DNA from: Aralia elata
Lineage: Eukaryota; Streptophyta; Magnoliopsida; Apiales; Araliaceae
Assembly (NCBI GenBank): GCA_034770075.1
Contig: JAVJAP010000215.1
Span: forward strand, 62,001 to 126,000
Length of the DNA: 64,000 nucleotides
Direction of reading: 5' to 3'
Under the pieces are notes generated by a model. It made no database searches. It saw only the letters and a program-made list of their open reading frames with translations, and had not been told where the DNA came from. This document shows positions 1 through 12,400 of this stretch, piece by piece. A program made the position numbers and the translations under genes. Within the stretch, counting starts at the first letter, position 1, and each line of letters begins with the position of its first letter.

Positions 1-20
1 CTGGACTGACCCATTGGTGA

Positions 21-1617
21 TTGCCCCAGGTACCCGAGTTTACTCAGCCGAGGGGCAACTGGTTCAACATTTACTCCCTTTACATGGCTTTGCACAGTGA
101 CTACCGGGCGGTGGTGGATTCTTGGGGCTTCCGTCACTTTTTCACTATCATCCCCCGTCAGTGCCCCTGGGGTTACATGAGGGCCTTATCTGAGCGCTGG
201 TTTCACCAGACGCAGTCTCTTCACCTTCTTGACTGCGAGGTTGTGCTGACCCCCTGGGATTGGAGATATATTACGGGCATAGAGTTTACCGGGCCCCGCG
301 TTCCTCTAGATCTTGACATCACTCCTGTGGAGGTTCGGGCTTTATTGGGCTTCGGTGCTGAGGATCGGGTCTTTAAGGCCCGTAGCATTCGATCCGGCGC
401 TTTGGCTGTCGATGCTGTTGGGGGTCTGTACGCACTGCCCATTCCAGCGGATCAGGGCACCAGGGACATTCTGTTACGGCGCCTGTTCCTGACCATCATG
501 AGGGGTTGTTTTCTGGGGAACAACTCCTCCACCATTCATTTCAGCGTCGTAGGAGCGGTCAGAGACGTGGACCGCATCGGTGACTATGACTGGGGGTCAT
601 TCACCTTTGCCTATTTCCTCCACGGTATGCGTCTACGCTCGGAGGGCCAGACAGATGCTTGGCTCGGATTCTATCACTTCCTGCTGGTGAGGTTTTTCTT
701 CCTTTTTTCTTAATGTACTCCCCGTCAATTCATTTCTCTTCTTTCTGCATCTGTCGGTTACTCATGCTTTTCATTGTTTCTATTCGCAGTTCTGGGCCTA
801 CGAGCGTCTTCCATGCCTGAGGCCCGTCACTACTCTGGGCCTTGATACTTATCCCCGGGGTCGACGGTGGCATCACAGCACTTTGGAGGAGGTCCCAGTA
901 TCAGGCAGCTTTGCACACTGCCGCATCCAGCTGGAGCTGATCACTGCTGCAGATGTCATCTGGATTCCCTACCTCTCCGAGCATTTGGCTGAGGGGTTCG
1001 ATGATGGGAACCCTTCTGGCCCGGAGTTCGAGCTTTCCACCCGTTGCCTCACTTTGCAGAGTATTGGAGGATGGGTGATGTATCTGGGGGAGCGCGCATT
1101 CAGATGCATCACAGGAGAGATCCGGATCCCGCATTCCCTTCCTTTCACTACCTCCTGGCCGCTGGACTCTCAGCCTTCAGGGATCATGCTTGCAGGGGAG
1201 GACGGCCGGATGCTTTCTACGGGTCCCAGTACGAGTGATGCTTTCCGTACTTGGTGGGTGCCCCGCACTATCGGTCCTCAGACCCGGGCCACATTCTTCC
1301 TCGGGGATATGGTCCCCGGCTCGGTGATGATGACTGACTGGGCAGCCTGTGTTCGGAGCCCTACCCATGCCGAGCAGATTGCCACTCTGACCCGTCAGGT
1401 AGACCAGTTGTCCCTATATCTTCGGGTGCTGGGTCGGACTCCAGAGGATGCTTATACCTATGATCCTGATGGTGCGGGTTATGATGCGGGCCCGAGCTCA
1501 TCTGATGCCACCGCGCGGCCATACATCCCCGACATGAACTTTGGGCCCTCGACTTCGGCGACTCCAGGGGATCAGTTTGAGGATCCCGCCTTCATAGATG
1601 AGATTGACTTTATCTAG
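21..1617 (+). CDS. Plant mobile domain (PMD)-like gene, two exons visible, antisense inside E1
   Basis: Exon 1 is open from the window edge to 686. A GTGAGG...CGCAG intron (687-789) follows, and exon 2 runs in phase from 790 to the TAG at 1615-1617. Joining at these borders keeps phase 0 and makes a PMD-like region: exon 1 has LTPWDWRYITGIEFTG, matching the PMD core where an acidic residue, a TL-like pair and a GL/GI turn precede a glycine; exon 2 opens with FWAYERLP, the aromatic motif usual in the second half of PMD. The C-terminus (about residues 180-270 of exon 2) is low-complexity and acidic. No ATG is seen in frame in the window. CCCCAG at 24-29 looks like a splice acceptor, so a further exon may lie to the left. 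PMD proteins are known from MAIN-like plant genes and from transposons. I infer capture by E1, where the gene is antisense to the element RNA. The function of this copy is unknown. Confidence 0.6.
687..789 (+). other. Intron of the PMD-like gene
   Basis: A 103-base GT-AG intron with a T-rich body and a TTTCTATTCGCAG acceptor. It interrupts exon 1 after a complete Leu codon and rejoins at TTCTGGGCC in phase 0. Its survival inside a retrotransposon is explained if the element RNA is made from the other strand, where these signals are not read. Confidence 0.7.
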
Positions 1618-1833
1618 ATCAGGATAGGATAGGGCTTTTGTACCTGTACCTGTTAAGATTTATTTTTCATTTCATGCACTATGTACTGAACTCATTTATT
1701 TATTTATGCACAGTTCTTTATCTTTTATCCTTATGAAATTCATTTGCTTTATTATTGTCTGTACGATGCATGCTTTTTATTCATGGATAGAAAATGACCC
1801 CTGTACGGTCCTTTTGATACTATTTTTTCACAG
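1618..1833 (+). other. Spacer between the two antisense genes
   Basis: About 216 bases of T-rich sequence after the PMD-like stop and before the ATG of the next gene. The end CTATTTTTTCACAG directly before ATG 1834 resembles a splice acceptor, so the second gene could have an upstream exon or could be spliced to the first. No clear TATA box is seen. Confidence 0.4.
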
Positions 1834-3399
1834 ATGACGTCCTCAGATGTCGTGGTATGCTTGGATTCCATTCCTCCTACAGGGTTGGTTGGCAGCCTCC
1901 TCCGTTGGTTGGACGGTTTATCGCCGGCCGACAGGGTCATCGCAGATGGTCTTTTGGGACACTCTCGGTCCTTATTAACCTTTCAGGTGCCAGCGGGCTT
2001 TGTGGATGGTATTTTGAGATATTGGGCCCCTGTTCGTCAAGTGTTCAGGCTAGGGACAGTAGAGCTGACCCCCACCCTCGAGGAGTATGGTCGCTTCACC
2101 GGTTTGCCTTTGGATAGACCTTGTGCCAGGATCACGTCTGGTCCCATGCGCCGTCAGTTCTTAACTTTTACTGGGTTGCGGAGGGCGGTTCTGCTATCGG
2201 CGATCACATCAGATCACCTGGTTCCTCTTCATTTTTTGATTGACCGATTCGGCTCACCTAACAGTTTTCGCCACTTCCCCGGGGATTTTTCTGTATCGGA
2301 GGAGCGCTGGGGCGTTTTGAGGCTAGACGTTTTGATGGCCTGTATCATCTCAGTTCTGTACTTGACCGCGGGACCTGATCATTTGGACATGCGGGTGGTC
2401 GCGGCCGTCAGGGCCCTTCAGGAGGATCACACCATTCTTCCCATGATATTGGCGGATACTTACATGTCAGCCTCATACTGTTAGTCCTTCCGAGGCAGAG
2501 TATTCCGAGGGAGCTTGACTTTGTTGTATATGTGGTTCATGAGTCATCTTAGTCCCATCGGTCATTTCCGTCGCCAAGGGTTTTGCTTAAGTCATGACAT
2601 AACCACGCAGTTTTCATTTCGTCCTGTGAGCTGTACTGATGCGGCCTCCTGGATAGCATTTCTGTCGGTTATTGAGGATCCTTTTCATCTCCTGATCTAT
2701 TCGGGTTATTGCTCCTTTATGAGCTTTTTGACTCATGTGCCCACCCTGGATTTCATCCCTATTGCCGGCTTGAGGGGCGTGACGACCTATCATCCCCTGG
2801 CGGTCATGGGGCAGTTTGATCAGACACAGGATTTTCACCTCTTCACGGGCGCGGCCGACTACCGATTCCTTATATCATCCTAGACAGAGAGGGATCTACT
2901 GCGGGTATATGATCTTTGGCCTCGTAGGTTCCTGACCGAGTATAATGATAGTTGCCCCATCCAGACATTCGCTTATGTGCAATGGTTGCGCGGAGATGCG
3001 GATGCGGTTGGTGTGAGTCAGACTGGGACTTTTGATGACTCTGGAGTGACCAGCCCAGATGATGCCATATATCACTCGATCTCAGCCGATTCTCCCCCTA
3101 GTCAGGACACTGAACATAGCCGGATCCGACTGTCCTTGATTGCTATTGAATCTGAGAGGGATGCCGCCATTGCTGAGAGAGATGCTGCTATTCTAGCCAG
3201 AGATGCTGCCATAGCTGACAGAGATGCCATTGTTTTTCAGGCTAGGACAGTCATAGATGCACATTCTGGGACTGTCAGCCGAGCCACTGCCTTGTTGGAC
3301 CGCATCGACATGATGGGACAGCAGATTTCAGGGGATGCTGATGCCTCAGATCTATCCACCACCTTATCCATCCTGCTTCAGTTAGTTGCAGATTTGTAG
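1834..3399 (+). pseudogene. DUF7745-like plant transposon-associated gene, two in-frame stops
   Basis: One frame runs from ATG 1834 to TAG 3397-3399, broken by TAG at 2482-2484 and TAG at 2881-2883. Near residue 70 it has the pattern YWAPVRQVFRLGTVELTPTL followed by EEY, typical of the N-terminal block of the DUF7745 family of plant retrotransposon-linked proteins. The segment after the first stop (FRGSLTLLYMWFMSH) also fits that family. The C-terminal part holds a short repeat of ERDAAIAERDAA-type units at about 3150-3235 that should form a coiled coil. Both stops could come from CAG to TAG. The gene ends tail to tail with the E1 gag-protease ORF, with six bases between the two stop codons. 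Family assignment is from memory of the motif pattern; the role is unknown. Confidence 0.5.
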
Positions 3400-3405
3400 A
3401 TTGTT

Positions 3406-6400
3406 TTATTTCCTGCATAGACCTTGTTTGGATATCACTGGCCTCACGGTCCAATTGTCGACGGTCATGCCAGATGATATGTACTCAATGAGAGGTGGCT
3501 TTATACCGGACACTTCCCCGATGACCACGGCCACATCGCCTGAGTCTCCCCTCATACCTTCCTTAGGAATAATCAACCCTGCCCAATCGATGCTAGGCAC
3601 ATTTCGTTGGGCTCCTGGTGTGGCAACATTCGTCCCCTCTTCATTGTTTATTAATTGTCCAGGGATATAGCACTGGGTTTCGAACTCTTTCGCGATCTCC
3701 TGTAGGAAACTTTCCCTTTTGGCTAATTCATCATATGTGGGGGACAAATATTCACCCCCTGCTCTAGTCACAGGCTCGCTAGTCCCCTGCTTATTGTTGA
3801 CCGGGGTCACCGGGCTGCCAATCAATCGAATCGGGGCCATGCCCTGACGGCCTCTCCATGTTATACCTCCATGATATCCCAAACCTGCCTTGCCTACCTG
3901 ACGGGGTAGTTGAATGGGCTTGGTGATTCCTTGACTGCTTCTTCCTAACCCTTGTCCAGGCTGGAACTTCATCCTTATCATTTCCTTTGCAACAAAAGTA
4001 AGTTCTGGAGAGACCCTTGGTTTCACGGCTGGAGCCCCCGAGCATCCGTAGTGGGGAGTGCTAATCTCTAGTGCCTGAAAACTGGCTGGTGCCGCCGACT
4101 CATCCACATTGATCACTGGTAGGCCACCCCTGGGAGGAGAAGGGTCATCACATTCGGCCGAGATTGTTACCAGATTCCCATTGATGATTAACTTGATCTG
4201 TTGGTGGAGCGTAGAAGGCACTGCCCTGGCCATGTGTATCCACGGCCTCCCCAGTAACAGGTTATAACTGGCGGTGATGTCTAGGACCTGGAAAGAGATA
4301 TCAAAAGTACAGGGTCCTATTTCCACTGGTAATTCTATTTCTCCAATTGTATCCTTTCGGGAACCATCGAAGACTCGCACCACCACGTGACTGGCCCGTA
4401 GGCGCTTGGGATTAATGTTCATCTTCTGCAATGTGCTGAGGGGACAAATATTCAATGCCGATCCCCCATCAATCAACACCCCATTCATGATATACCCCAA
4501 GGAGATTACCGCAATATGTAGCGGTTTCCGATGCCCCCTTCCCTCTTTGGGGATGTCCTCATCTGCAAAGGATATCACATCGCTCTCCATCAGATGGCCT
4601 ACCAGCTGGCCGAAACCCTCCTCACTAATTTCTTTGGGCACGTATGCCTCCTCCAGGACTTTTGCCAGGGTTTTGCAGTGCCCACTGGATGATAACACCA
4701 AGTCCATGATTGATGACAAGGTCGACTCCTCATTTAAAATCTGGATCCCTCTCGCCTCTGGATGGTCCATCCTCTTCAAGAATTCCATGGCCCTCTCCTC
4801 GGATATCTCCTCATTTTTCCTCTTTTGGCTTTCCAGGACTCGCTCGGGAAGATACAAAGGATTTCCCTTTGTCGTCACAGAAGCACAACTGGCCGCTTCC
4901 TCCGACACCCCTCCATAATTCCATGGCACCGTCCTCAGACTGCTGATAGGGATTTGCGGTCTAGCTGCCAGAATGATGGGTTTCGGTGCCGCCAATTTGA
5001 TGGGTCCCTCCGGGGTATTTCCACTTACACCCATCAATCGAATGGGCGCTCCCCGTGCATTCCCATGATTGCTTATCACGTTGATCATTCCATCCATTTT
5101 CTGCACATAATTCAGCCTTGACGGCCCCTCGACTTCACTGTCCTCCGCCATATTGACCCCACCCCCATCATGTCTAGGCAGGGGATTAACCTTAACATTT
5201 GGGGAGTCTGGCTGTTCCACCACAATTTCCCCATTATCAATCAAATTCTGAATTATATGCTTCAAGGTCCAACAATCCTGCGTATTATGACCCGGGGAAC
5301 CCGAATGGTAGGCACATCGCTTGCTTGGATCAAATCTTCTCCCCTTTGGGTCACTCGGGGGTGCCAAATTGATTATCTTCTTTTGGGCCATCAATATGGC
5401 CAATACCCGTTCAAGAGGCTCCCCGAGCGGGGTGAACACCCGATTTTGCGAGGCCTCAAATCTCCTTCGCCCCTCTGCCCTTTGATCATTGAAGTTGGGC
5501 TGCCGGGATGGCCCCACTCTCTGCCCATGTACTGGAGGGTTGCTCTCTGCCTTTCTAGAAGATCCCTGTATGATGAGGGAAACATCCTCCTCCTTTTTCT
5601 TTTGGACCCTACGGGAAGTGCTGCCGTAGTTACCGCTTTGGATCTGTTCCGCAGCTGTTTCCAAAGCCGTGAGATCCCGAATTTTGCCGGACTTCAAACC
5701 CATGTCCACCATTTCTCCGTGCTTTATCATTTCAGCGAAAGGCCTACCAATCCCTGAAATAACTCGCTCATAATACGGGGCCTCCTGAATATCGACGAAA
5801 GTCATCACCATCTCTGACTCGCTCATTGGAGGATTCACTTGGGCAGCCATACCCCTCCATCGTTGTGCATAATCCCTGAAGGATTCCCTGGGTTGCTTTT
5901 TAACTTTTGTCATTTGGTATCTGTTAGGGGCCATCTGGGCCTGAAAGCTGTATTGGGTTAAGAAGGTATGGGCCAATTCCTCCCAGTTGTGGATTCAGGC
6001 GTTGTCAAGGCGGGCATACCAGATCCTTGCCTCCCCTGTTAAGCTTTTCTGGAATAGCTGTATCCTCAACCCCTCGTCCTCGGCATAAGACCCGAGTTCT
6101 CCAATGTATATTTTCAAGTGTGTATAGGGGTCTCCCTTTCCGTTGTATTTTTCAAACTCAGGGACCTTGAATTTTTCTGGATATCTGGCTCCAGGGAAGA
6201 CACATAGATCCGAGTAATTAACCCTACCCAGGGATCCTATGCCTCGTAAAGATTGGATGGTCTCCTCCATGTGTTTCATTTTTTTTCGAAGGTCGTCAGT
6301 GTCCCCTTCCTCTGGGATAGTGATCACTGTCTGGTTAGGTATGGGAACGGCCCTTGGTATGACTGGCTCGTCCCTGAGTTGGGGTTGGTCATCTTTAAAC

Positions 6401-6702
6401 AGGTTTGCACCATTCTTAGGAGGATTCTGGTCACCTCCTGGTGGCGGTATATTATGCGGTCCCTGGTTTGATGAATCCTGTCTGACTAGGAACTGCTCTT
6501 TTAGCATTGTGGCCATTTCCATCATCTGTCTTTTAAAGTCATCAAACTCTTCCCGAGATATGGAACTATGATTGGGAAGATCAGCCATTTCAGAAGTAGA
6601 GGCCTGGGCTTTCTTAGACTGCGAACGGGTTTGAGGAGCAATCCTACAAAACAACGGTTCGAAGTTTAGTCCGGGGAAATGAAAGGATATGGATGCATGC
6701 AA
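3406..6702 (-). pseudogene. E1 gag-protease polyprotein, one in-frame stop
   Basis: One frame from ATG 6702 to the stop at 3406-3408, broken only by a TGA at 5995-5997 (likely CGA to TGA, a CpG change). Order along the protein: a gag capsid region (GEARIWYARL, then RDYAQRWRGMAAQ), a zinc-finger-like CAYHSGSPGHNTQDC followed by LKHIIQNLID as in Tat gags, an aspartic protease with the active site DGGSALNICP and the flap-side LLLGRPWIH, and a G-patch-like segment (GQGLGRSSQGITKP) near the C-terminus. The frame stops shortly after NWTVRP without entering RT. The first ATG is uncertain: the APQTRSQSKK stretch about 20 residues in resembles the usual gag start, where ATT replaces ATG. The protein would form the particle and cleave the polyprotein in the cytoplasm. 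Pol would have to come from another element. Confidence 0.8.
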
Positions 6703-7354
6703 AAACTGTAACTTTTGTGCTTTGGGTTTTTTAATCTTTCCCTGTAAAACAGAAAGTTAGTAGTCCTTTAATGCAATAACCCACGCTAAACATGCTTTAT
6801 TATGCTTCCCCAACTGTTCCCTGCAATTCACAGAGGTTAGTAATCTCTTTTGACATAGGAGAGGCATATATGGATACTGAATGGGATCATGACAATTAGA
6901 CGTATAAACGTAAAAAGGCATGACGAGACTTTTCCTGCGTTGGGTTAATCTGAGGATGACCTATCCTAGGGTTACTCTCACGGGCTTTTCAGCATGAAGG
7001 TCCCCAAATCTTCGCAATCTACTCGTTTGAGCCCTTTCGATTGGAGCGGATTTGGGTGGTGCGTTTCCTGAGCCATCTCCGGGGAGCAGCCCCTTCGAGT
7101 CCAGTAATAAGCAACCGACAGGTTCGCCTCAGGAGGAGGTACTCTCTCAACATACATTCACATTCATCGTCCTCACCGTATGCAAATGATTACTTAAAAG
7201 TAAAGCAATTCCATTCAATCATTCATCTATTTGGACAAAACACACATTCACACAACAAAAGAAACAAAATCAAAATATCGCATGCACACACATTTTTATG
7301 AATTTTTAAAGGATAGGATAGCATCAAGATTCGAACGCGGCTTAAGCCTTCTAA
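6703..7354 (-). other. E1 untranslated leader
   Basis: About 650 bases between PBS and gag with no coding signal in either direction. On the minus strand this would be the packaging leader. I see no strong repeat in it. Confidence 0.5.
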
Positions 7355-7374
7355 TATCCCCAGCAGAGTCGCCA
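7355..7374 (-). promoter_or_regulatory. E1 primer binding site
   Basis: On the minus strand TGGCGACTCTGCTGGGGATA lies two bases after the LTR end. It has the TGG start of a PBS and matches the tRNA-type primer site seen in Tat/Ogre elements (tRNA-Arg is the primer described for Ogre; I have not aligned it to a tRNA). Confidence 0.75.
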
Positions 7375-7376
7375 GC

Positions 7377-9461
7377 TGTCGATGCCGGGTTTTCTCGTTC
7401 TCTTTCCTTTTCCTATTTTAGCCCTTCGATTTAGGTGATTTTGGGGAAAAGGTCGGCATTTGTGTCGACGGGGTTTTGAAAGATCGTTTTTATGATGAGC
7501 CAATTAACCAGAGTCGCCAGTTGGTATATTTGAAATGGATGTACCAACTCATCCGAGTTTTCGTTTTTTTATAAATCGCTGGCTCATATGTGACTCCAAA
7601 TTAATTGGTCTGCGAATCGAGATTCATAGAGTTCGGGGGCTTGCTTAAGCGAGGGGAAGGTGTTAGGCAGCCCCCGACTTCCGTGAAACACGGTTACCGC
7701 AATCTTGATGCTTTTCCTATCCTTTACTTCGTGAAATGTGTATGCGTGCGTGTGTGTGTGTGTGTGTGTGTGCCTAAATGAATGTCGTGGTGAGTTTGTA
7801 TGAAAGAAACAGTTGGGTTTTTAGGGAAAATCGTGCTTTTAATCTTGAGGGTACTTCAAAATGTCTTTTCGATATTTACGAGAAAGCCTATTTTTTTTAT
7901 TGAGAAAAGATTTGATTTTAATTGGCAAAAGGTATGCGATTTTTTTACTAAATGTCGTTTTGGTAAAACATGAGTTTATTAAACCTTAGCCAAAATAGGA
8001 ATCGAGATTTATACGTTGCTTTCATAAATGATAGGCAATTTCTAGGATCTCTTTAACCCTATGCGCAAAAGTTTAATAAAACGTTTCGTTCATTCATAAA
8101 AGCCATTTTTTGTGAGGGTTGAAAATGATTTCCTTCGGCCTTCTTGTTTAGTAGGAATCGACATTCATTAACACTCCCGATTTTTGACCTCGTGATTCTA
8201 ATAACCTAGTTTGTTTGATTTTAATAAAACAAACCTTCATCGTTTAATCCTTAAAATCATTTTTTGGGTCACGAAATTTAATCAAGCACAAACACGCGTC
8301 GGGGCTATCCATGGGCATGTAAGCCATCAAAACATCCCCGAACGCCAACAATCACATGTTCCACTATTACGGGGCCTTAAACCCGATTCTCGCCTTAACG
8401 TCGTTTTAAGGCCCGATGATTACATGTTACAAAAAACGAGCACCTTGAATCTATTACACGCATCAAAAAGTCCATCATCGGATTTGGACCACGGGGTCGC
8501 GTTCCTAGGCTCACACGAGATTATGACATGCCCACAAAAGAATACTACACAATTAACTAATCCGGATTTATCTAATACACCATGACATCCAAAAATGATA
8601 ATCTAAATAAATTACATCCAATAACCCATCATCAACAAGCTAAAATTTTCATCAATTGGATATCATTGGGTTATTAGGAAGAACTTTGTTCCAATGGAAC
8701 CCTCACTAATAATCCCTAATCCATGATTGTTCAATAAAATACATGAAAGTTACATCTAATTTACCCAATCAATATGATATGAATTGCTAGAACAAATAGA
8801 AATTTTCACCTTGCAATTGATCTCAAGTGGATATGAACTTGTGTATTTGAATAGGATAAGAAGTGTATTTGATACAATCAAAATCCAAAGAATTAAATCC
8901 TCTCTTTTTTCTCTCTTTTCTTCCTATTTGATTGCAAAATTTCTCTCTTTTTTCTCTCTATTTCCGTGCTCTTTTGCTGCTGGATTCTCCTTCTTCTCCC
9001 CAATTTTCCAATTTGCTAAACTCTCTGTATGCTGCACGAAACTGGGCTGAAATAGGCTGGCCAAAGCCAGCCGCCGGCCTTCCACTCACCCCGATTTCGA
9101 GTTCCGTGTTTCGTGCTCCGTGTTTTCAAAATGCGCACTATTTGGCCGCAGATCAATCTGCGGCTGGAGGGTTTGACTTTCTCGTTTTCCGTGCCACGCC
9201 TCGATTTTCGTGCCGTAACGTCAGTTTTCGCTGACAGGTTCGTATTCTGCAGTCCGGGAATCTCCGGGAGACGTGCCACCTCATTCGGGGATGTCTGTCT
9301 CGGATGGCCTTATTATCACATCAGCTTTGATTGCCAATCACTGCAGTGGTGTTAGGCGCTCGCCCTTGGGCCCACTCCTTCGCTCCCGCAAGCCGGTTCA
9401 ATTGACGATTTTGCCCTCCTGTTATGGTTAGTACAGGGAACGCAAAATTTGGGTGTCTACA
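7377..9461 (-). repeat. E1 5' LTR
   Basis: A 2085-base LTR. On the minus strand it starts TGTAGACACCCAAATTTTGC at 9461 and ends GGCATCGACA at 7377, next to the PBS. Only this copy is in the window, so its borders rest on TG/CA ends, PBS adjacency and the sharp restart of the E2 reading frame at 9462. It contains a GT microsatellite (7745-7772) and, at 7509-7525, a second GAGTCGCCAG resembling part of the PBS. Confidence 0.8.
7745..7772. repeat. GT dinucleotide microsatellite
   Basis: An almost pure run of GT, with two GC interruptions at its left end, inside the E1 LTR. Confidence 0.9.
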
Positions 9462-9463
9462 GA

Positions 9464-12400
9464 CCCAAAGTGGGAAGCAGCGGAGGCAGCAACCCCAATA
9501 AGCGCAAATGAAATGAAAGCCAATCGACCGGGGGCAATAAATCCGGAGGAGAGGCTAAGAAAAGTAGGAAGTGCAGCAATTGCGGGAAGAATCACTCAGG
9601 GGAGTGCATGAAGGGGAGAAGCATCTGTTACCGTTGTGGACAGCCGGGGCACATGGCTCCTCAGTGTCCGAACAAGCAGAAATGAGGATGTTTCTCTTGT
9701 GGGGCACCCGACCACCAAATCAAAGATTGTCCGAGGAGGAAGGGCGACGCCGGGAATGGCAACAGAAGCAATAACAACAAAAGCAACAACAACAACAACC
9801 GGCTGAGCATCGGGGGACCAGCCAGTCAAGCTAACAGACCAACGGCACGCACGTTCAACATGACCGTTCAGGATGCGGTGGAGTCCAAGAACGTGGTGTC
9901 AGGTATCATCCTAATCAATAATATAAATGCATATGTGTTATTCGATTCGGGTGCTACCTACTCTTTTATTTTCGAAGAATTTGCTAATCAGTTAAACTTA
10001 CCTCGTGAAAAGTTAGAACACCCTATGAGCGTAGACGTAGCAGACAAGGAGATTATCCCCGTAGGATACATTCACAGGAACTGTTATGCCGAATTACGAG
10101 GATTTAAGCTCAATGTGGATTTGATACCGATTCATTTGGGGGAGTTTGATGTAATCCTTGGAATGGATTGGCTATCAATTCATGGAGCAGTTATTGACTG
10201 TAAGGAGAACTGTGTACACCTGAAGACTCCAAATAAGACGAAGGTGGTATTCTATGGTAGTAAATCACCGAGACAATCTTGTTGTCTGACGATAATGCAA
10301 ACAAAGAGGTTACTTAAGAAGGGTTGCGTATATTATTTGGCTCACGTGGTTGATACTCGACAAGTCGAGGGTGAACTGAGTCAAATACCAATCGTGAGGG
10401 AATTCGCCGATGTCTTCCCAGATGAGATTTCGGGTCTGCCGTCGGACAGAGAAATCGAGTTCGTAATCGACTTGGTACCAGGAACCGCGCCAATATCAAA
10501 GCCGCCGTATCGAATGGCACCCATAGAAATGAAAGAGTTGATGGTTCAACTGCAGGAACTGTTAGACAAGGGCTATATCAGACCAAGCGTATCACCGTGG
10601 GGAGCGCCAGTTTTGTTCGTAAAGAAGAAGGATGGTTCGATGAGGCTTTGTATTGACTATCGCGAGTTGAACAAATTTACAATTAAGAATAGATATCCGT
10701 TACCCAGAATTGTCGATCTGTTCGATCAACTTAAGGGAGCAAAACACTTTTCAAAGATCGATTTAAGGACGGGTTATCACTAACTGAAGGTGCGGTAGGA
10801 GGATATCCCAAAGATGGCATTCAGAACTCGTTATGGGCATTTCGAGTTTCTGGTAATGTCATTTGGACTGACAAATGCACCAACAGCATTCATGGATATG
10901 ATGAACAGGGTGTTCAAGAAGTACTTGGATAAGTTCGTAGTCGTATTCATCGATGACATCTTGGTATATTCAGAGTCAGAGGAGGAGCATGCTGAACATT
11001 TAAAGATTGCATTGGAGGCTCTCAAGAGAGAGAAGTTGTTTGCAAAGTTTTCTAAATGTGAGTTTTGGTTGTAGAGGGTGTAGTTTCTAGGTCACGTCAT
11101 TGACAAAAATGGTGTTTCGGTGGACCCAGCAAAAGTAGAAGCAGTTATCAATTGGGAACAGCCAAAGACGCCAACAGAGATCAGGAGCTTCTTGGGATTA
11201 GCGGGATACTATCGGAGATTCATCCAGGATTTTTCAAAGATAGCATCGCCGCTGACCAATCTTACCAGGAAGACAGTTAAGTTCATATGGACAGAGAAAT
11301 GTGAAGACAGTTTTAGGGAGCTGAAGAAGAGACTTAGTCAAAAACCGTTGTTAGCTTTATCAGATAACACTGGAGGTTTTGTAGTGTACAGTGATGCGTC
11401 ACACAAGGGTCTTGGTTGTGTACTGATGCAGCATGACAGGGTCATTGCGTACGCGTCACGTCAATTGAAGGACTATGAGAAAGGCTATTCGACTCATGAC
11501 CTGGAGTTGGCCGCGGTAGTCTTCGCCTTGAAGATTTGGAGGCACTACCTATACGGAGAGAAATGCGAGATATACACAGATCACAAAAGTGTAAAATATA
11601 GCTTCACTCTGAAGGAGCTGAACATGAGACAACGCTGATGGTTAGAATTGATCAAAGATTATGACTACGAGATTCTGTACCATCCGAGAAAGGCAAATGT
11701 AGTGGTTGATGCCTTAAGCAGAAAAGGCAAAGCAAAATTGATGAAGCTGACAACTCAGGAGGAGTTGATAAAGGACTTTGAACATCTGAAATTGGAGGTT
11801 AAGTATCCGATGGAGACGAACGAAAAATTATTTACCGTGACAGCAGGTCCAACCTTACTGGATAAGATAAAGGAGGCTCAAGAATTTGACGAAGAATGTA
11901 TTGACATTAAGGACCGATTATCAGAAGGAGAAACGTTGAAGTACAAGATTGACAACACAGGATTGCTGAGGTTTGAGGGAAGGAACTGGGTATCGTACGT
12001 ACCAGACCTAAGAAAAGAAATATTGTAGGAGGCCCATAATATGAGATTCTCGATACATCTAGGTAGTACCAAGATGTATCAAGATCTTCGTTAGCATTAT
12101 TGGTGGCCACATTTGAAGAAGGAAGTTGCAGAATGCGTCAGCCGGAGTTTAACTTGCCAGAGGGTCAAGGCAGAGCACCAACAGTCGAGCGGGTTGTTAC
12201 AACCGTTAGAGATTCCAGAGTGGAAATGGGAGCACATCACAATGGATTTTATGGTAAGACTTCCAACGTCACAGAAGGGTCTAGACGTCATTTGGGTAAT
12301 CGTAGATCTTTTGACCAAGTCTGCTCACTTTCTATCGATCAAGATCAGGTACAAACTAGAGCAATTAGCAAAGCTTTACGTGAAAGAGATAGTATCGCGA

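Larger units (their letters stand above)
1..9461 (-). mobile_element. E1: Tat-like Ty3/gypsy retrotransposon, non-autonomous, left end outside window
   Basis: In element order (minus strand): 5' LTR at 9461-7377, PBS at 7374-7355, leader, a gag-protease ORF at 6702-3406, then two genes on the opposite strand (1834-3399 and 21-1617). The LTR begins TGTAGACACCC and ends GACA. The PBS, the zinc-finger style of gag and a G-patch after the protease fit the Tat/Ogre branch of Ty3/gypsy. No reverse transcriptase, RNase H or integrase follows the protease, so in this copy the pol region is missing or replaced, which would make it dependent on a helper. The 3' LTR should lie left of base 1. The element sits inside the gag of E2, because the E2 reading frame starts directly at 9462. 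Its target-site duplication would be GACCC (9462-9466), but the other side is not visible. Confidence 0.8.

Noticed and set aside
4406..5757. Plus-strand ORFs of 119-195 codons opposite E1 gag-protease
   Set aside because: They are antisense frames of a well-supported polyprotein with clear protease and zinc-finger motifs.
8784..9355. ORFs of 80-100 codons in the E1 LTR
   Set aside because: They overlap in several frames and both strands, in the GC-richer part of an LTR, without domain signals.
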